DNA from: an uncultured Bacilli bacterium | Lineage (GTDB): Bacteria; Bacillota_I; Bacilli_A; RF39; UBA660 | Direction of reading: 5' to 3' | DNA: 42,535 bases | Assembly: GCA_947628535.1 (NCBI GenBank) | Contig: CANRAF010000008.1 | Span: 1 to 42,535 of the forward strand | In this document: one piece after another, positions 33,789 to 41,431 of the stretch | How the letters are laid out: each line of letters starts with the position of its first letter | Position numbering within the stretch: position 1 is the stretch's first letter | Notes under the pieces: model-generated | What the model saw: the letters and a program-made list of their open reading frames with translations, nothing else | Database searches by the model: none | What the model was told of the DNA's origin: nothing | Made by a program: the position numbers and the translations under genes

Positions 33789-34465
33789 TGAACATTTCAA
33801 AAAGATTAAGAGTTATTGGAGACCTTGTTTCAGATAACTCTTTTATTTTAGATATAGGATGTGATCATGCTCTTTTAGATATTTACGTTATTTTAAGTAA
33901 AAAAAATGTTAAAGCTATAGCATCTGATATTAACGAAGGACCTTTAAAAATTGCTAAAGAAAATATAGAAAAATATAAAGTTCAAAAAGATATAAAATTA
34001 GTAAAAAAAGATGGCCTTAAAGCATATGAAAAAGGTGTTGATACAGTTATTCTCTCAGGGCTTGGAAGTATGAAAATAGTAGATATTTTAAAAAATGATA
34101 AAGAAAAACTAAAAAAAATAAACAAATTGATAATTTCATCAAATAATGACTATTATTACTTAAGAAATAATATAATAAATTTAGGGTTTAAAATATCAGA
34201 TGAAGTAATTGTCTTTGATAAAAACAAATATTATCCTATTATTATATTCGAAAAAGGTAAAGAAAAATATAGCAGGTTTTCATTAAAATATGGGCCAGTA
34301 CTTCTTTCAAAAAAAGATAAAATATTTATAGATTACTTAAAATTTAATAAAGTAAAATTATTAAATATATATAACTCTTTAGGAGGAAAATATTTTATCA
34401 AAAAAATAATATTAAAAACTGAAATTAAAAAATTAGATAAAATAATTAATAGAAGTATGCATTAA
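33788..34465 (+). CDS. trmK: tRNA (adenine(22)-N(1))-methyltransferase
   Basis: Protein of 225 aa. Methylates A22 in the D arm of tRNA with S-adenosylmethionine. Class I methyltransferase fold: motif I ILDIGCDHALLDIY (about 19-32), then ASDINEGPLKIAKENI and GLGSMKIVDIL. The C-terminal third is a helical domain. TrmK follows rpoD in many Firmicutes, usually ahead of a Nif3-family gene, which is absent here. The ATG shares its A with the rpoD stop (TAATG), so the two are coupled. A terminator follows. Confidence 0.92.
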   Translation: MNISKRLRVIGDLVSDNSFILDIGCDHALLDIYVILSKKNVKAIASDINEGPLKIAKENIEKYKVQKDIKLVKKDGLKAYEKGVDTVILSGLGSMKIVDILKNDKEKLKKINKLIISSNNDYYYLRNNIINLGFKISDEVIVFDKNKYYPIIIFEKGKEKYSRFSLKYGPVLLSKKDKIFIDYLKFNKVKLLNIYNSLGGKYFIKKIILKTEIKKLDKIINRSMH

Positions 34466-34479
34466 AGCATATTTTTTTA
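34456..34479 (+). terminator. Terminator of the dnaG-rpoD-trmK operon
   Basis: TATGC and GCATA flank a six-base loop, then a T run begins at 34472. The stop codon lies in the loop. Confidence 0.75.
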
Positions 34480-34553
34480 TTTTTTTTAATAAAACTAAGG
34501 TCCTTTTAATTTTTTTGCTAATTATATTTATAGAAAGTAAAAAAGGAGGACCC

Positions 34554-35450
34554 ATGAAAATATTAACAGACGCAGAAAAACAATTCTTAAGAGAAGAAGC
34601 TAAATATGATTATATTGATCCAATGAGTGATGTAGTATTTAAAAGTATCTTTAAAAGTGATAAAGATCATTTCTTAATAAAAGTAATAGTAAAAGAACTC
34701 TTAGGAATAGAATTAAAAGAATTTGAAGAAAAAGATCCAGGATTTATAGCCAAAGGAAAAAATAAAAAAGGAGAAGTATGTGACTATTATGTAAAAGTAA
34801 ATGATAAATATATATCAATAGAGTGTAATAGAGTATATAGTAAAAAATTAATAGAAAGAAATATAAGTCATCTAAGAAGGATGATAATAGAAAACAGTTT
34901 AGAGGTAATACAAATAAACTTTGATAGTTATGATATAGAGAAAAAGGGGAAAGGGATATACAAATATAGTATAAGAGAAGAGAGCATAGAAAGCAGAATA
35001 TATAGTGGTCTAATAAAAATATTTCATATAAATCTTTCATATTATAAGAAAAAGATATATAATAAAGAAGAAATGACGGAGTTTGAAAAGATATGTAAGA
35101 TATTAACAACAAGAAAGGAAGAAGAAATAGAAAAGATAGTAAAGGGAGATGAAAGATTGATGGATATGAAAAAGTATATGGATGCGATAAACGGGAAAGT
35201 AGAGTCATATGATGATTACACAAAACAGGAATTAACAATGATAGCAATGGCAGAGGAAAGAGCGAAAAAAAGAGAAAAAGTAATAAGAAAAGAAATGGAA
35301 AAAGAACTAAAAGAGAAAATGGAAAAAGAAAATAAAAACAAAGAAAAACAAATTGCCAAAAATATGTTAAATGACGGTATAACACTTGAAAAAGTTAAAC
35401 AATATACTAATTTACCTTTAGAAGAAATATTAAAAATTAAGGGAAGCTAA
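34554..35450 (+). CDS. Rpn/PD-(D/E)XK nuclease family putative transposase
   Basis: Protein of 298 aa from ATG 34554 behind AAGGAGG (34543-34549). The opening YIDPMSDVVFKSIF and KELLGIEL are typical of the PDDEXK_2/Rpn family. The nuclease core is CDYYVKVNDKYISIECNR: an Asp, then Glu-Cys-Asn where Rpn proteins usually have E-x-Q. Residues 215-275 are a long charged coiled coil (EERAKKREKVIRKEMEKEL), and the end (IAKNMLNDGITLEKVKQYT) is the usual C-terminal helix. Rpn proteins promote recA-independent recombination and cluster in genomes as mobile-like genes. No inverted repeats or target duplications are seen, so it is not shown to be an insertion sequence. It sits between the trmK and smc units with its own terminator. 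Confidence 0.8.
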   Translation: MKILTDAEKQFLREEAKYDYIDPMSDVVFKSIFKSDKDHFLIKVIVKELLGIELKEFEEKDPGFIAKGKNKKGEVCDYYVKVNDKYISIECNRVYSKKLIERNISHLRRMIIENSLEVIQINFDSYDIEKKGKGIYKYSIREESIESRIYSGLIKIFHINLSYYKKKIYNKEEMTEFEKICKILTTRKEEEIEKIVKGDERLMDMKKYMDAINGKVESYDDYTKQELTMIAMAEERAKKREKVIRKEMEKELKEKMEKENKNKEKQIAKNMLNDGITLEKVKQYTNLPLEEILKIKGS

Positions 35451-35470
35451 GTTTAATTACTTAGTTTTTT
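35445..35470 (+). terminator. Terminator of the Rpn-like gene
   Basis: CTAAGT (35447-35452) and ACTTAG (35459-35464) form a stem, followed by TTTTTT. It overlaps the stop codon. Confidence 0.75.
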
Positions 35471-35471
35471 C

Positions 35472-35500
35472 TTTAACCTTTAAGAAAAATTTGATATAAT
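35472..35500 (+). promoter_or_regulatory. Promoter of smc
   Basis: TTTAAC (35472-35477), 17-base spacer, TATAAT (35495-35500) with extended TG (35492-35493). Confidence 0.7.
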
Positions 35501-35532
35501 GTATATATAACTATAAAATGAGGTGCATTTTT

Positions 35533-38469
35533 ATGTATTTAAAGGAAATAAGAACATCAGGATTTAAATCATTTGCAGACAAAATAAATATTTCACTTGA
35601 TAAAGAAATTACCTGTATTGTAGGCCCAAATGGTAGTGGTAAAAGTAATATTGTCGATGCAGTTAAATGGGTTCTCGGAGAACAATCTATAAAAACTTTA
35701 AGGGGTTCTAATAACATGATGGATGTTATTTTTTCTGGTTCTAAAAGCAGAAAACCTCTCAATTTAGCATCTGTTACTTTAGTTTTTGATAATTCTGATT
35801 CTTATTTAAAAGTTCCATATTCAGAAATATCTATTACAAGAAAAGTATATAGAAGCGGTGAAAATGAATATTTTATAAATGGCGAAAAATGTCGTTTAAA
35901 AGATATAAATGACTTATTTTTAGATAGTGGAATAGGTAAATATGCCTTTAACATCATCTCTCAAGGAGAAGTTGCCAATGTTATAAATAGTTCTCCCTAT
36001 GAAAGAAGAGCTATTTTTGAAGAAGCAGCAGGTGTTTTAAAGTATAAAAAAAGAAAAGAAGAAGCGCTTAGAAAACTTGATAAAACAAATGAAAATATGA
36101 ATCGTATTAAAGATATAATAATGGAGTTAGAATCTCAAATAAAACCTCTTAAAACTCAACGTGAAGATGCATTAAAATATCTAGATGCTAAAGAAAAATT
36201 AAGTAATATTGAAATAGCTTTAATAGTTTCAGATTTAGAAAAATTAAATAATAGTTTTAAAGAAAATGAACAAAAAATAGAAGAACTTGAAAATGAAATA
36301 GCATCTCTTATGAGTGCATCATCTTCATCTGATGTCAATTTAGAAAAAGCTAAAAAAGAGCTTGATAATCTAAATAAAGAAATAGTTGATTTAAATAAAA
36401 ATTATATAGATATAACTAAAGAATTAGAAAAACTTAATGGTGAAAAAAACATTTTAAATGAAAGAAGTAAATATAGTAGTGAAGATATTAAAGTTCATGA
36501 AAATATATCTCATTTAAAAGAAAAAGTTTTAAGTGAAAATAATGAATTATCTCTAATAAAAGATGATATTAAATCTTTAGAAAACAAAGAATCTTCTATT
36601 AAAGAAGAACTTGAACTATTATACAAAGAATTTAAAGAAAAAGCTCTTATTAGAAATAATTTAGAGAATGAAATAGCAAGTGAAAGTAAAAAACAAACTG
36701 ATATTAACTATAAAATTAAATATCTAACAGATTATATAGAACAAGGTGGAGGGGCATCTACTAATGTTAAAAGAGTTCTTACTAGCAAAACTTTAAGAGG
36801 TATTCACAATACTATTTCTAATCTTCTAGAAACAGAAGATGAATATGTAACTGCTGTAACAGTTGCTTTGGGGGGTGCTAAAGACTATGTTGTTGTAGAT
36901 ACTCCTGAAAATGCTAAAGAAGCAATCAAGTTTTTAAAAGAAAACAATTTAGGACGCGTTACATTTTTCCCTTTAAGTGTTATTAAACCTAGATTTATTG
37001 ATAGAGAAACTTTAAATACAATAAATAGGGAAAAAGGTTTCATTGATACAATAGATAATATTGTAACCTATGAAGAAAAATATGAAAATATTATCAAAAA
37101 TCAACTTGGTAACGTCCTTTTGGTGGACTCTTTAGAATCCGCTAATAGAATAAGAGAAATAATAAATAACAGATATAAAATAGTAACTTTAACAGGTGAA
37201 GTTATAAATGTTGGAGGATCAATTACCGGAGGTAAATTAAGAACAGAGTCTATTATAAGTGAAAAATATGAACTTCAAAGATTGCATTTAGAAAAACAAA
37301 AAAAAGAGAAGCAGATAGAAAAGCTAAAAGAAAAACTTAATATAGCAAGAGATGATGAGTCTAAAAAACAAAATGAAATATTTAATAAAGAAAAGGAAAA
37401 AGTAGTAACTGAAGAAGAAAAATCCTCAAAAGTGCAAAAATATAATCAAGCTGAGGAAAGTTATCAAAAATCTTTAAGTGAACTTTCTAATCTCGAAGGA
37501 ATAGTAAATAGCACTTTAAAAGAAGAAGAGGGGAAAGTATTAGAAAAATACTATGAAGTAATGTTAGAAAAAGAAAATTTAGAAAAAACATCCAAACAAA
37601 AACTAAAAGAAAAAGAAGAAAAGGAAGCAAAAATAGAACAACTTGAAGCATCTTTTAGAGTTAATAATAGTAATATTAGAAATTTAGAAGCAGAATTAAA
37701 AGAATGCGAAATATCTAATTCTAAAGCAAGTGTTAAAATGGATAATTTGCTTAATACTTTAAGTGAAAATTATCAAATGACTTATGAAAAAGCAAGAGCC
37801 GGTTATATTTTAGAAATTTCTGAAAATGAAGCCAGAAAAAGTGTTAATGAATATAAAAATAAACTTAAAAATATAGGAATTGTAAATACCGGTGCTATTG
37901 AAGAGTATGATAGAGTAAATACTAGATACGAATTTTTGAAAAAACAAAATAGTGATCTTGAAGAAGCAACTGTAACTCTTCTTAAAATAATCGATGAATT
38001 AGATGAAGTTATGAAAACTGAATTCCTTCGTTCATTTAAACAAATTCAAATTGAATTTAATAAAGTATTTAGAGAATTATTTAAAGGCGGAGAAGCAAAA
38101 CTTGAACTTACAGATAGTAATGATTTATTAGAAACAGGTATAAATATTATTGTATCACCTCCAGGGAAAAAGATTTCAAGTATAAACTTATTATCAGGAG
38201 GAGAAAAAGCTTTAACAGCAATAAGTTTGCTATTTGCTATCCTTAATATTAAAGATATTCCGTTCTGTTTATTTGACGAAGTAGAAGCTGCCCTTGATGA
38301 AGCAAATGTAAGTGCTGCTTGTGAATATTTAAAAAGATATAGTGGAAAAACTCAGCTTATTATAATTACTCATAAAAAGAAAACAATGGAATATGCGAGT
38401 ACTTTATATGGTGTTACAATGCAAGAATCAGGGGTTTCAAAATTAGTAAGCGTAAAACTTGTAGATTGA
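35533..38469 (+). CDS. smc: Chromosome segregation protein SMC (short form)
   Basis: Protein of 978 aa. ATG 35533 is chosen because GAGGTG (35520-35525) is spaced for it; an in-frame ATG at 35518 overlaps that site. Head part 1 has Walker A GPNGSGKSN (31-39). Two coiled-coil arms (about 165-400 and 590-830) flank the hinge (about 405-590, with VTAVTVALGGAKDYVVVD and GRVTFFPLSV). Head part 2 has the ABC signature LLSGGEKALTA and Walker B FCLFDEVEAALDEAN. It loads on chromosomes with ScpA/ScpB. Firmicute SMC is usually near 1180 residues; this one is about 200 shorter, mainly in the arms, as in Mollicutes. It is not followed by ftsY and not preceded directly by rnc. Confidence 0.96.
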   Translation: MYLKEIRTSGFKSFADKINISLDKEITCIVGPNGSGKSNIVDAVKWVLGEQSIKTLRGSNNMMDVIFSGSKSRKPLNLASVTLVFDNSDSYLKVPYSEISITRKVYRSGENEYFINGEKCRLKDINDLFLDSGIGKYAFNIISQGEVANVINSSPYERRAIFEEAAGVLKYKKRKEEALRKLDKTNENMNRIKDIIMELESQIKPLKTQREDALKYLDAKEKLSNIEIALIVSDLEKLNNSFKENEQKIEELENEIASLMSASSSSDVNLEKAKKELDNLNKEIVDLNKNYIDITKELEKLNGEKNILNERSKYSSEDIKVHENISHLKEKVLSENNELSLIKDDIKSLENKESSIKEELELLYKEFKEKALIRNNLENEIASESKKQTDINYKIKYLTDYIEQGGGASTNVKRVLTSKTLRGIHNTISNLLETEDEYVTAVTVALGGAKDYVVVDTPENAKEAIKFLKENNLGRVTFFPLSVIKPRFIDRETLNTINREKGFIDTIDNIVTYEEKYENIIKNQLGNVLLVDSLESANRIREIINNRYKIVTLTGEVINVGGSITGGKLRTESIISEKYELQRLHLEKQKKEKQIEKLKEKLNIARDDESKKQNEIFNKEKEKVVTEEEKSSKVQKYNQAEESYQKSLSELSNLEGIVNSTLKEEEGKVLEKYYEVMLEKENLEKTSKQKLKEKEEKEAKIEQLEASFRVNNSNIRNLEAELKECEISNSKASVKMDNLLNTLSENYQMTYEKARAGYILEISENEARKSVNEYKNKLKNIGIVNTGAIEEYDRVNTRYEFLKKQNSDLEEATVTLLKIIDELDEVMKTEFLRSFKQIQIEFNKVFRELFKGGEAKLELTDSNDLLETGINIIVSPPGKKISSINLLSGGEKALTAISLLFAILNIKDIPFCLFDEVEAALDEANVSAACEYLKRYSGKTQLIIITHKKKTMEYASTLYGVTMQESGVSKLVSVKLVD

Positions 38470-38472
38470 TTT

Positions 38473-38496
38473 AGCAAGATATTCTTGCTTTTTCTT
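38473..38496 (+). terminator. Terminator of smc
   Basis: AGCAAGA (38473-38479) and TCTTGCT (38483-38489), then TTTTC-TTTT. Confidence 0.85.
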
Positions 38497-38542
38497 TTAT
38501 TTACTGGTATCATTTATATGAAGCTAGAATAGGGGTGGAACT

Positions 38543-40546
38543 ATGTTTAAAAGTGATTTTGATATTGAAGATGAAAATTATGAAAAAGAAGTAGATAAAA
38601 AAGAAGAAAAAGAAGAGCAAAAGGGGAAACATAAACACTTTAAAGAAAAAAAAGAAAGCGAAACAATTAATAAAGATGAACAAGAACCAAGAGTAGAAAA
38701 AACTAAAGAAGAAAATCTTGAAAATACTAATCTTTATAATCAAGATTATGGAGAAACTGGAGATTTTAGTAATATTGGCCTTTCTAAACAAAAGGATTAT
38801 ATAGATAATTCAAGTGTTGTGTTTGAAGAAAAACAAAATGAAACACCAGGAGAAAAAGTAAAATATTATTTTAGTACAATAAATAAAAAAATAGTTGTGC
38901 TTATAGCTTTAATTATAATTATATGTATTATAGTTTTAATATTAATTTCTTCATATATTTCTAAAATTAATGCTTCTTATAAAGCTGAAATCATAACTCC
39001 AGAAATTGTATATATGGGAGAAACTGGTAATATTTCAGTTATAGCACAAGGTAAAAAAGATTTAGAAAATACAAAAACAACATTTACTGTTGAAAATTCT
39101 AAAACAGTATCTTTACTTAAAGATAATATGAAAGGTAGAGATATTGTAAATACCATTATTCCAATTCAAGAAGGAAGATCAAAAATAAAAATAGAAGCTA
39201 ATTTAAATGGTAGAAAAATGGCTTCTTTAGAAAAAGAAGTTGTTGTATGTCCTGCATTTAATGAAGATTTATTATTAACAGAAAATATTTCAATTGTAAA
39301 AGATACTAGTTTTAGTTTAATAATAGATTTTGGAGAAGAAGAGTGCGCTAAAGATATATTTTATGAATCAAGTAATGACGATATAATGACTGTAGATAGT
39401 GAAGGTGTAATGACAGGAGTGAAAGTAGGGAAAGCTATATTAACTATAAGAAAAGGTTCAAGAACAATATCAGCTAATGTTGAAATTACAGAAGATCAAA
39501 TTCATATGGAGAGTTTTAAAGTAACTCCTGATAAACTTCAATTAACTCCAGGAGAAAATACAAGATTAAAGATAAATTACTCGCCAGCAAATGCCACTTC
39601 TGTAAGAATAGCTTTTAATAGCTCAGAGAATAACATAGCAAGTATAAGTGAAGGGGGATTAGTAACTGCTAAGAGTGCTGGTACTACTACTTTAGGAGTA
39701 GAACCAATGACAGGATACCTTTATGAAGAAGTTCCGGTTGTAGTATCTAAAGAAGTTTCTAAAGAAGGAACTGTAGTAACAGATATGAAATTGGATAAAA
39801 CAAATATTACTATGGTACAGGGTGAAAGTGATAAAATAATGGCAACTGTAACTCCTGATAACGTGAAAGATAAAACAATAAAATGGACTAGTTCAAATCC
39901 GAACATTGCAAGTGTCAATAATAGTGGAGTAATTTTTGCTAAAAAAGCAGGTATAGTAAATATAACAGCATCAACTTCAAATAATATTTCAAGAATTGCA
40001 AGAGTAGAAGTTATAAAAATGAAACAACCTGTCATTAAAGCAACAGATAATATTCCATCTGATTTATGGCATAATAGAGCCTATGTACTTAATTTAAGTG
40101 GTTCTGAAAATGGAGCAACATATTATTATGGAAAAGGGATTAATACTATCACTAATAAAGGTGATAAAATTATAGTAAATAAAGATGAAAAAGCAACATA
40201 TTATGTAAAAGCATGTAAAAATAATGTATGTTCTGATGCAGTAACATATAATTCCAGACTTGATACTACTAAACCAAAAGTTCAAACGGTAGCAGGAATA
40301 GATAGAACTGCAGTAAAAGAAGATAAAGTTCAAATTGCCCTGCAAGATTCTACAAGTCTAATCCAAAGATGGTGTGTAACTACAGTTAATAATTATTCTT
40401 CTTGTAAATGGACTACTATTAAAACAATGTCTAATCCAGTAGTAAACTATACTGCTAAACGCAATGCCACATATTATGTATTTGCTAAAGATGCTGCAGG
40501 TAATGTTAGTGATAGTTATGTTTTCGAAATAATTAATATAGAATAG
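38543..40546 (+). CDS. Membrane-anchored Big_2-type Ig-like repeat protein
   Basis: Protein of 667 aa, ATG 38543 behind GGGGTGG (38531-38537). Residues 1-114 are charged and likely cytoplasmic (many Glu/Lys). One membrane helix lies at about 116-138, so the protein is type II with the C-terminus outside. Outside are Big_2-like domains at about 235-315, 326-403 and 415-490, with typical ends SASITxG / NIASVNNSGVIFAKKAGIV and VDSEGVMTGVKVGKA. Residues 500-667 form further Ig-like or Y_Y_Y-like strands with four cysteines (ACKNNVC, RWCVTT, SSCKW) that may form disulfides, ending in ATYYVFAKDAAGNVSDSYVF. Probably a surface adhesin or wall-spanning protein; the ligand is unknown. Confidence 0.8.
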   Translation: MFKSDFDIEDENYEKEVDKKEEKEEQKGKHKHFKEKKESETINKDEQEPRVEKTKEENLENTNLYNQDYGETGDFSNIGLSKQKDYIDNSSVVFEEKQNETPGEKVKYYFSTINKKIVVLIALIIIICIIVLILISSYISKINASYKAEIITPEIVYMGETGNISVIAQGKKDLENTKTTFTVENSKTVSLLKDNMKGRDIVNTIIPIQEGRSKIKIEANLNGRKMASLEKEVVVCPAFNEDLLLTENISIVKDTSFSLIIDFGEEECAKDIFYESSNDDIMTVDSEGVMTGVKVGKAILTIRKGSRTISANVEITEDQIHMESFKVTPDKLQLTPGENTRLKINYSPANATSVRIAFNSSENNIASISEGGLVTAKSAGTTTLGVEPMTGYLYEEVPVVVSKEVSKEGTVVTDMKLDKTNITMVQGESDKIMATVTPDNVKDKTIKWTSSNPNIASVNNSGVIFAKKAGIVNITASTSNNISRIARVEVIKMKQPVIKATDNIPSDLWHNRAYVLNLSGSENGATYYYGKGINTITNKGDKIIVNKDEKATYYVKACKNNVCSDAVTYNSRLDTTKPKVQTVAGIDRTAVKEDKVQIALQDSTSLIQRWCVTTVNNYSSCKWTTIKTMSNPVVNYTAKRNATYYVFAKDAAGNVSDSYVFEIINIE

Positions 40547-40568
40547 GGCTTATTTAAGCCCTTTTTTT
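40546..40568 (+). terminator. Terminator of the Big_2 protein
   Basis: GGGCTT and AAGCCC around ATTT, followed by seven T. Confidence 0.9.
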
Positions 40569-40613
40569 GTATATTATTACTAATTTTTACCATATTAAAA
40601 ATGGTGATATTAT

Positions 40614-41321
40614 ATGTTTGATGGTTTATTACAAGTTGCCTTTAGAGCAATTCTTTCACTTATTACATTATTTTTAGTTACTAAAATACTTGGGAAAAAA
40701 CAAGTATCACAAATGAGTTTATTTGATTATGTAATAGGTATTTCTATAGGTAATTTTGCTGCTGAAATGACTATTAATACAGATTCTCCTATACTGCATG
40801 GAACTTTAGCGGTTATTATTTTTGGAGCTATTGCTTATATTATTTCTATAGGAACTATGAAAAGTATAAAAATGAGAAGATTTTTTATTGGAATACCTAC
40901 TGTTATAGTAAAAGATGGTATATTACTTGAGGCAGGCCTTAAAAAAGTTAAATATGATATAAACGACTTTTTAGAACAGTGCAGAGAACAAGGGTATTTT
41001 GATATATCGGAAATAGCTTATGCTGTTATGGAATCAAGTGGTAAAATAAGTATTCTTCCTAAAGGAGAATACCAACCAGTTATTAATAAAGATATGGATA
41101 TTAAAACCTCTAAAAAAACATTACTTGCAAATGTAATTATCGATGGTAATATCATGGAAAAGAATTTAAAAGTAATTGGAAAAGATGAAGAGTGGCTTTT
41201 AAAAAAACTAAAAGAAAAAGGAAAAGATGTTTCAAATATTCTCTTGGCAACTGTTGATAGTAATGAAAAAATATTATTTTATGAAAAATCGAAAGATATG
41301 GCATTTGATGTACTTGAGTAA
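40614..41321 (+). CDS. DUF421/YetF-like membrane protein
   Basis: Protein of 235 aa with three membrane helices at about 5-25, 38-56 and 63-84. The segment KILGKKQVSQMSLFDYVIGISIGNFAAEMT is the family mark (shown in part: GKKQVSQMSLFDYVIG). The cytoplasmic or soluble part (about 90-235) has VIVKDGILLEAGLKK, the DINDFLEQCREQGYFDISEI helix and PKGEYQP, all typical of DUF421/YetF. Such proteins are linked to membrane stress and spores in Bacillus, but their exact role is uncertain. The start is at ATG 40614 with GGTG (40601-40604); its own transcript ends at a terminator. Confidence 0.85.
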   Translation: MFDGLLQVAFRAILSLITLFLVTKILGKKQVSQMSLFDYVIGISIGNFAAEMTINTDSPILHGTLAVIIFGAIAYIISIGTMKSIKMRRFFIGIPTVIVKDGILLEAGLKKVKYDINDFLEQCREQGYFDISEIAYAVMESSGKISILPKGEYQPVINKDMDIKTSKKTLLANVIIDGNIMEKNLKVIGKDEEWLLKKLKEKGKDVSNILLATVDSNEKILFYEKSKDMAFDVLE

Positions 41322-41327
41322 TTAAAT

Positions 41328-41351
41328 AAAGGATAGCTATGTCCTTTTTTA
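41328..41351 (+). terminator. Terminator of the DUF421 gene
   Basis: AAAGGA (41328-41333) and TCCTTT (41342-41347), then more T. Confidence 0.8.
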
Positions 41352-41359
41352 TGTGAATA

Positions 41360-41388
41360 TTTACAACTTATAACAATTATGCTATAAT
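41360..41388 (+). promoter_or_regulatory. Promoter of the last gene
   Basis: TTTACA (41360-41365), 17-base spacer, TATAAT (41383-41388) with extended TG (41380-41381). Confidence 0.8.
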
Positions 41389-41431
41389 AAGCCACAAATC
41401 TTATTTTAGTTAAATTTATGGAAGTGAAAAT

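Noticed and set aside
34744-35385. Antisense Leu/Phe-rich frame over the Rpn gene
   Set aside because: A shadow caused by the A-rich plus strand; the Rpn gene is well supported by domain and start signal.
34480-35470. Rpn gene as a complete insertion sequence
   Set aside because: No matching terminal inverted repeats or target duplications are visible on either side.
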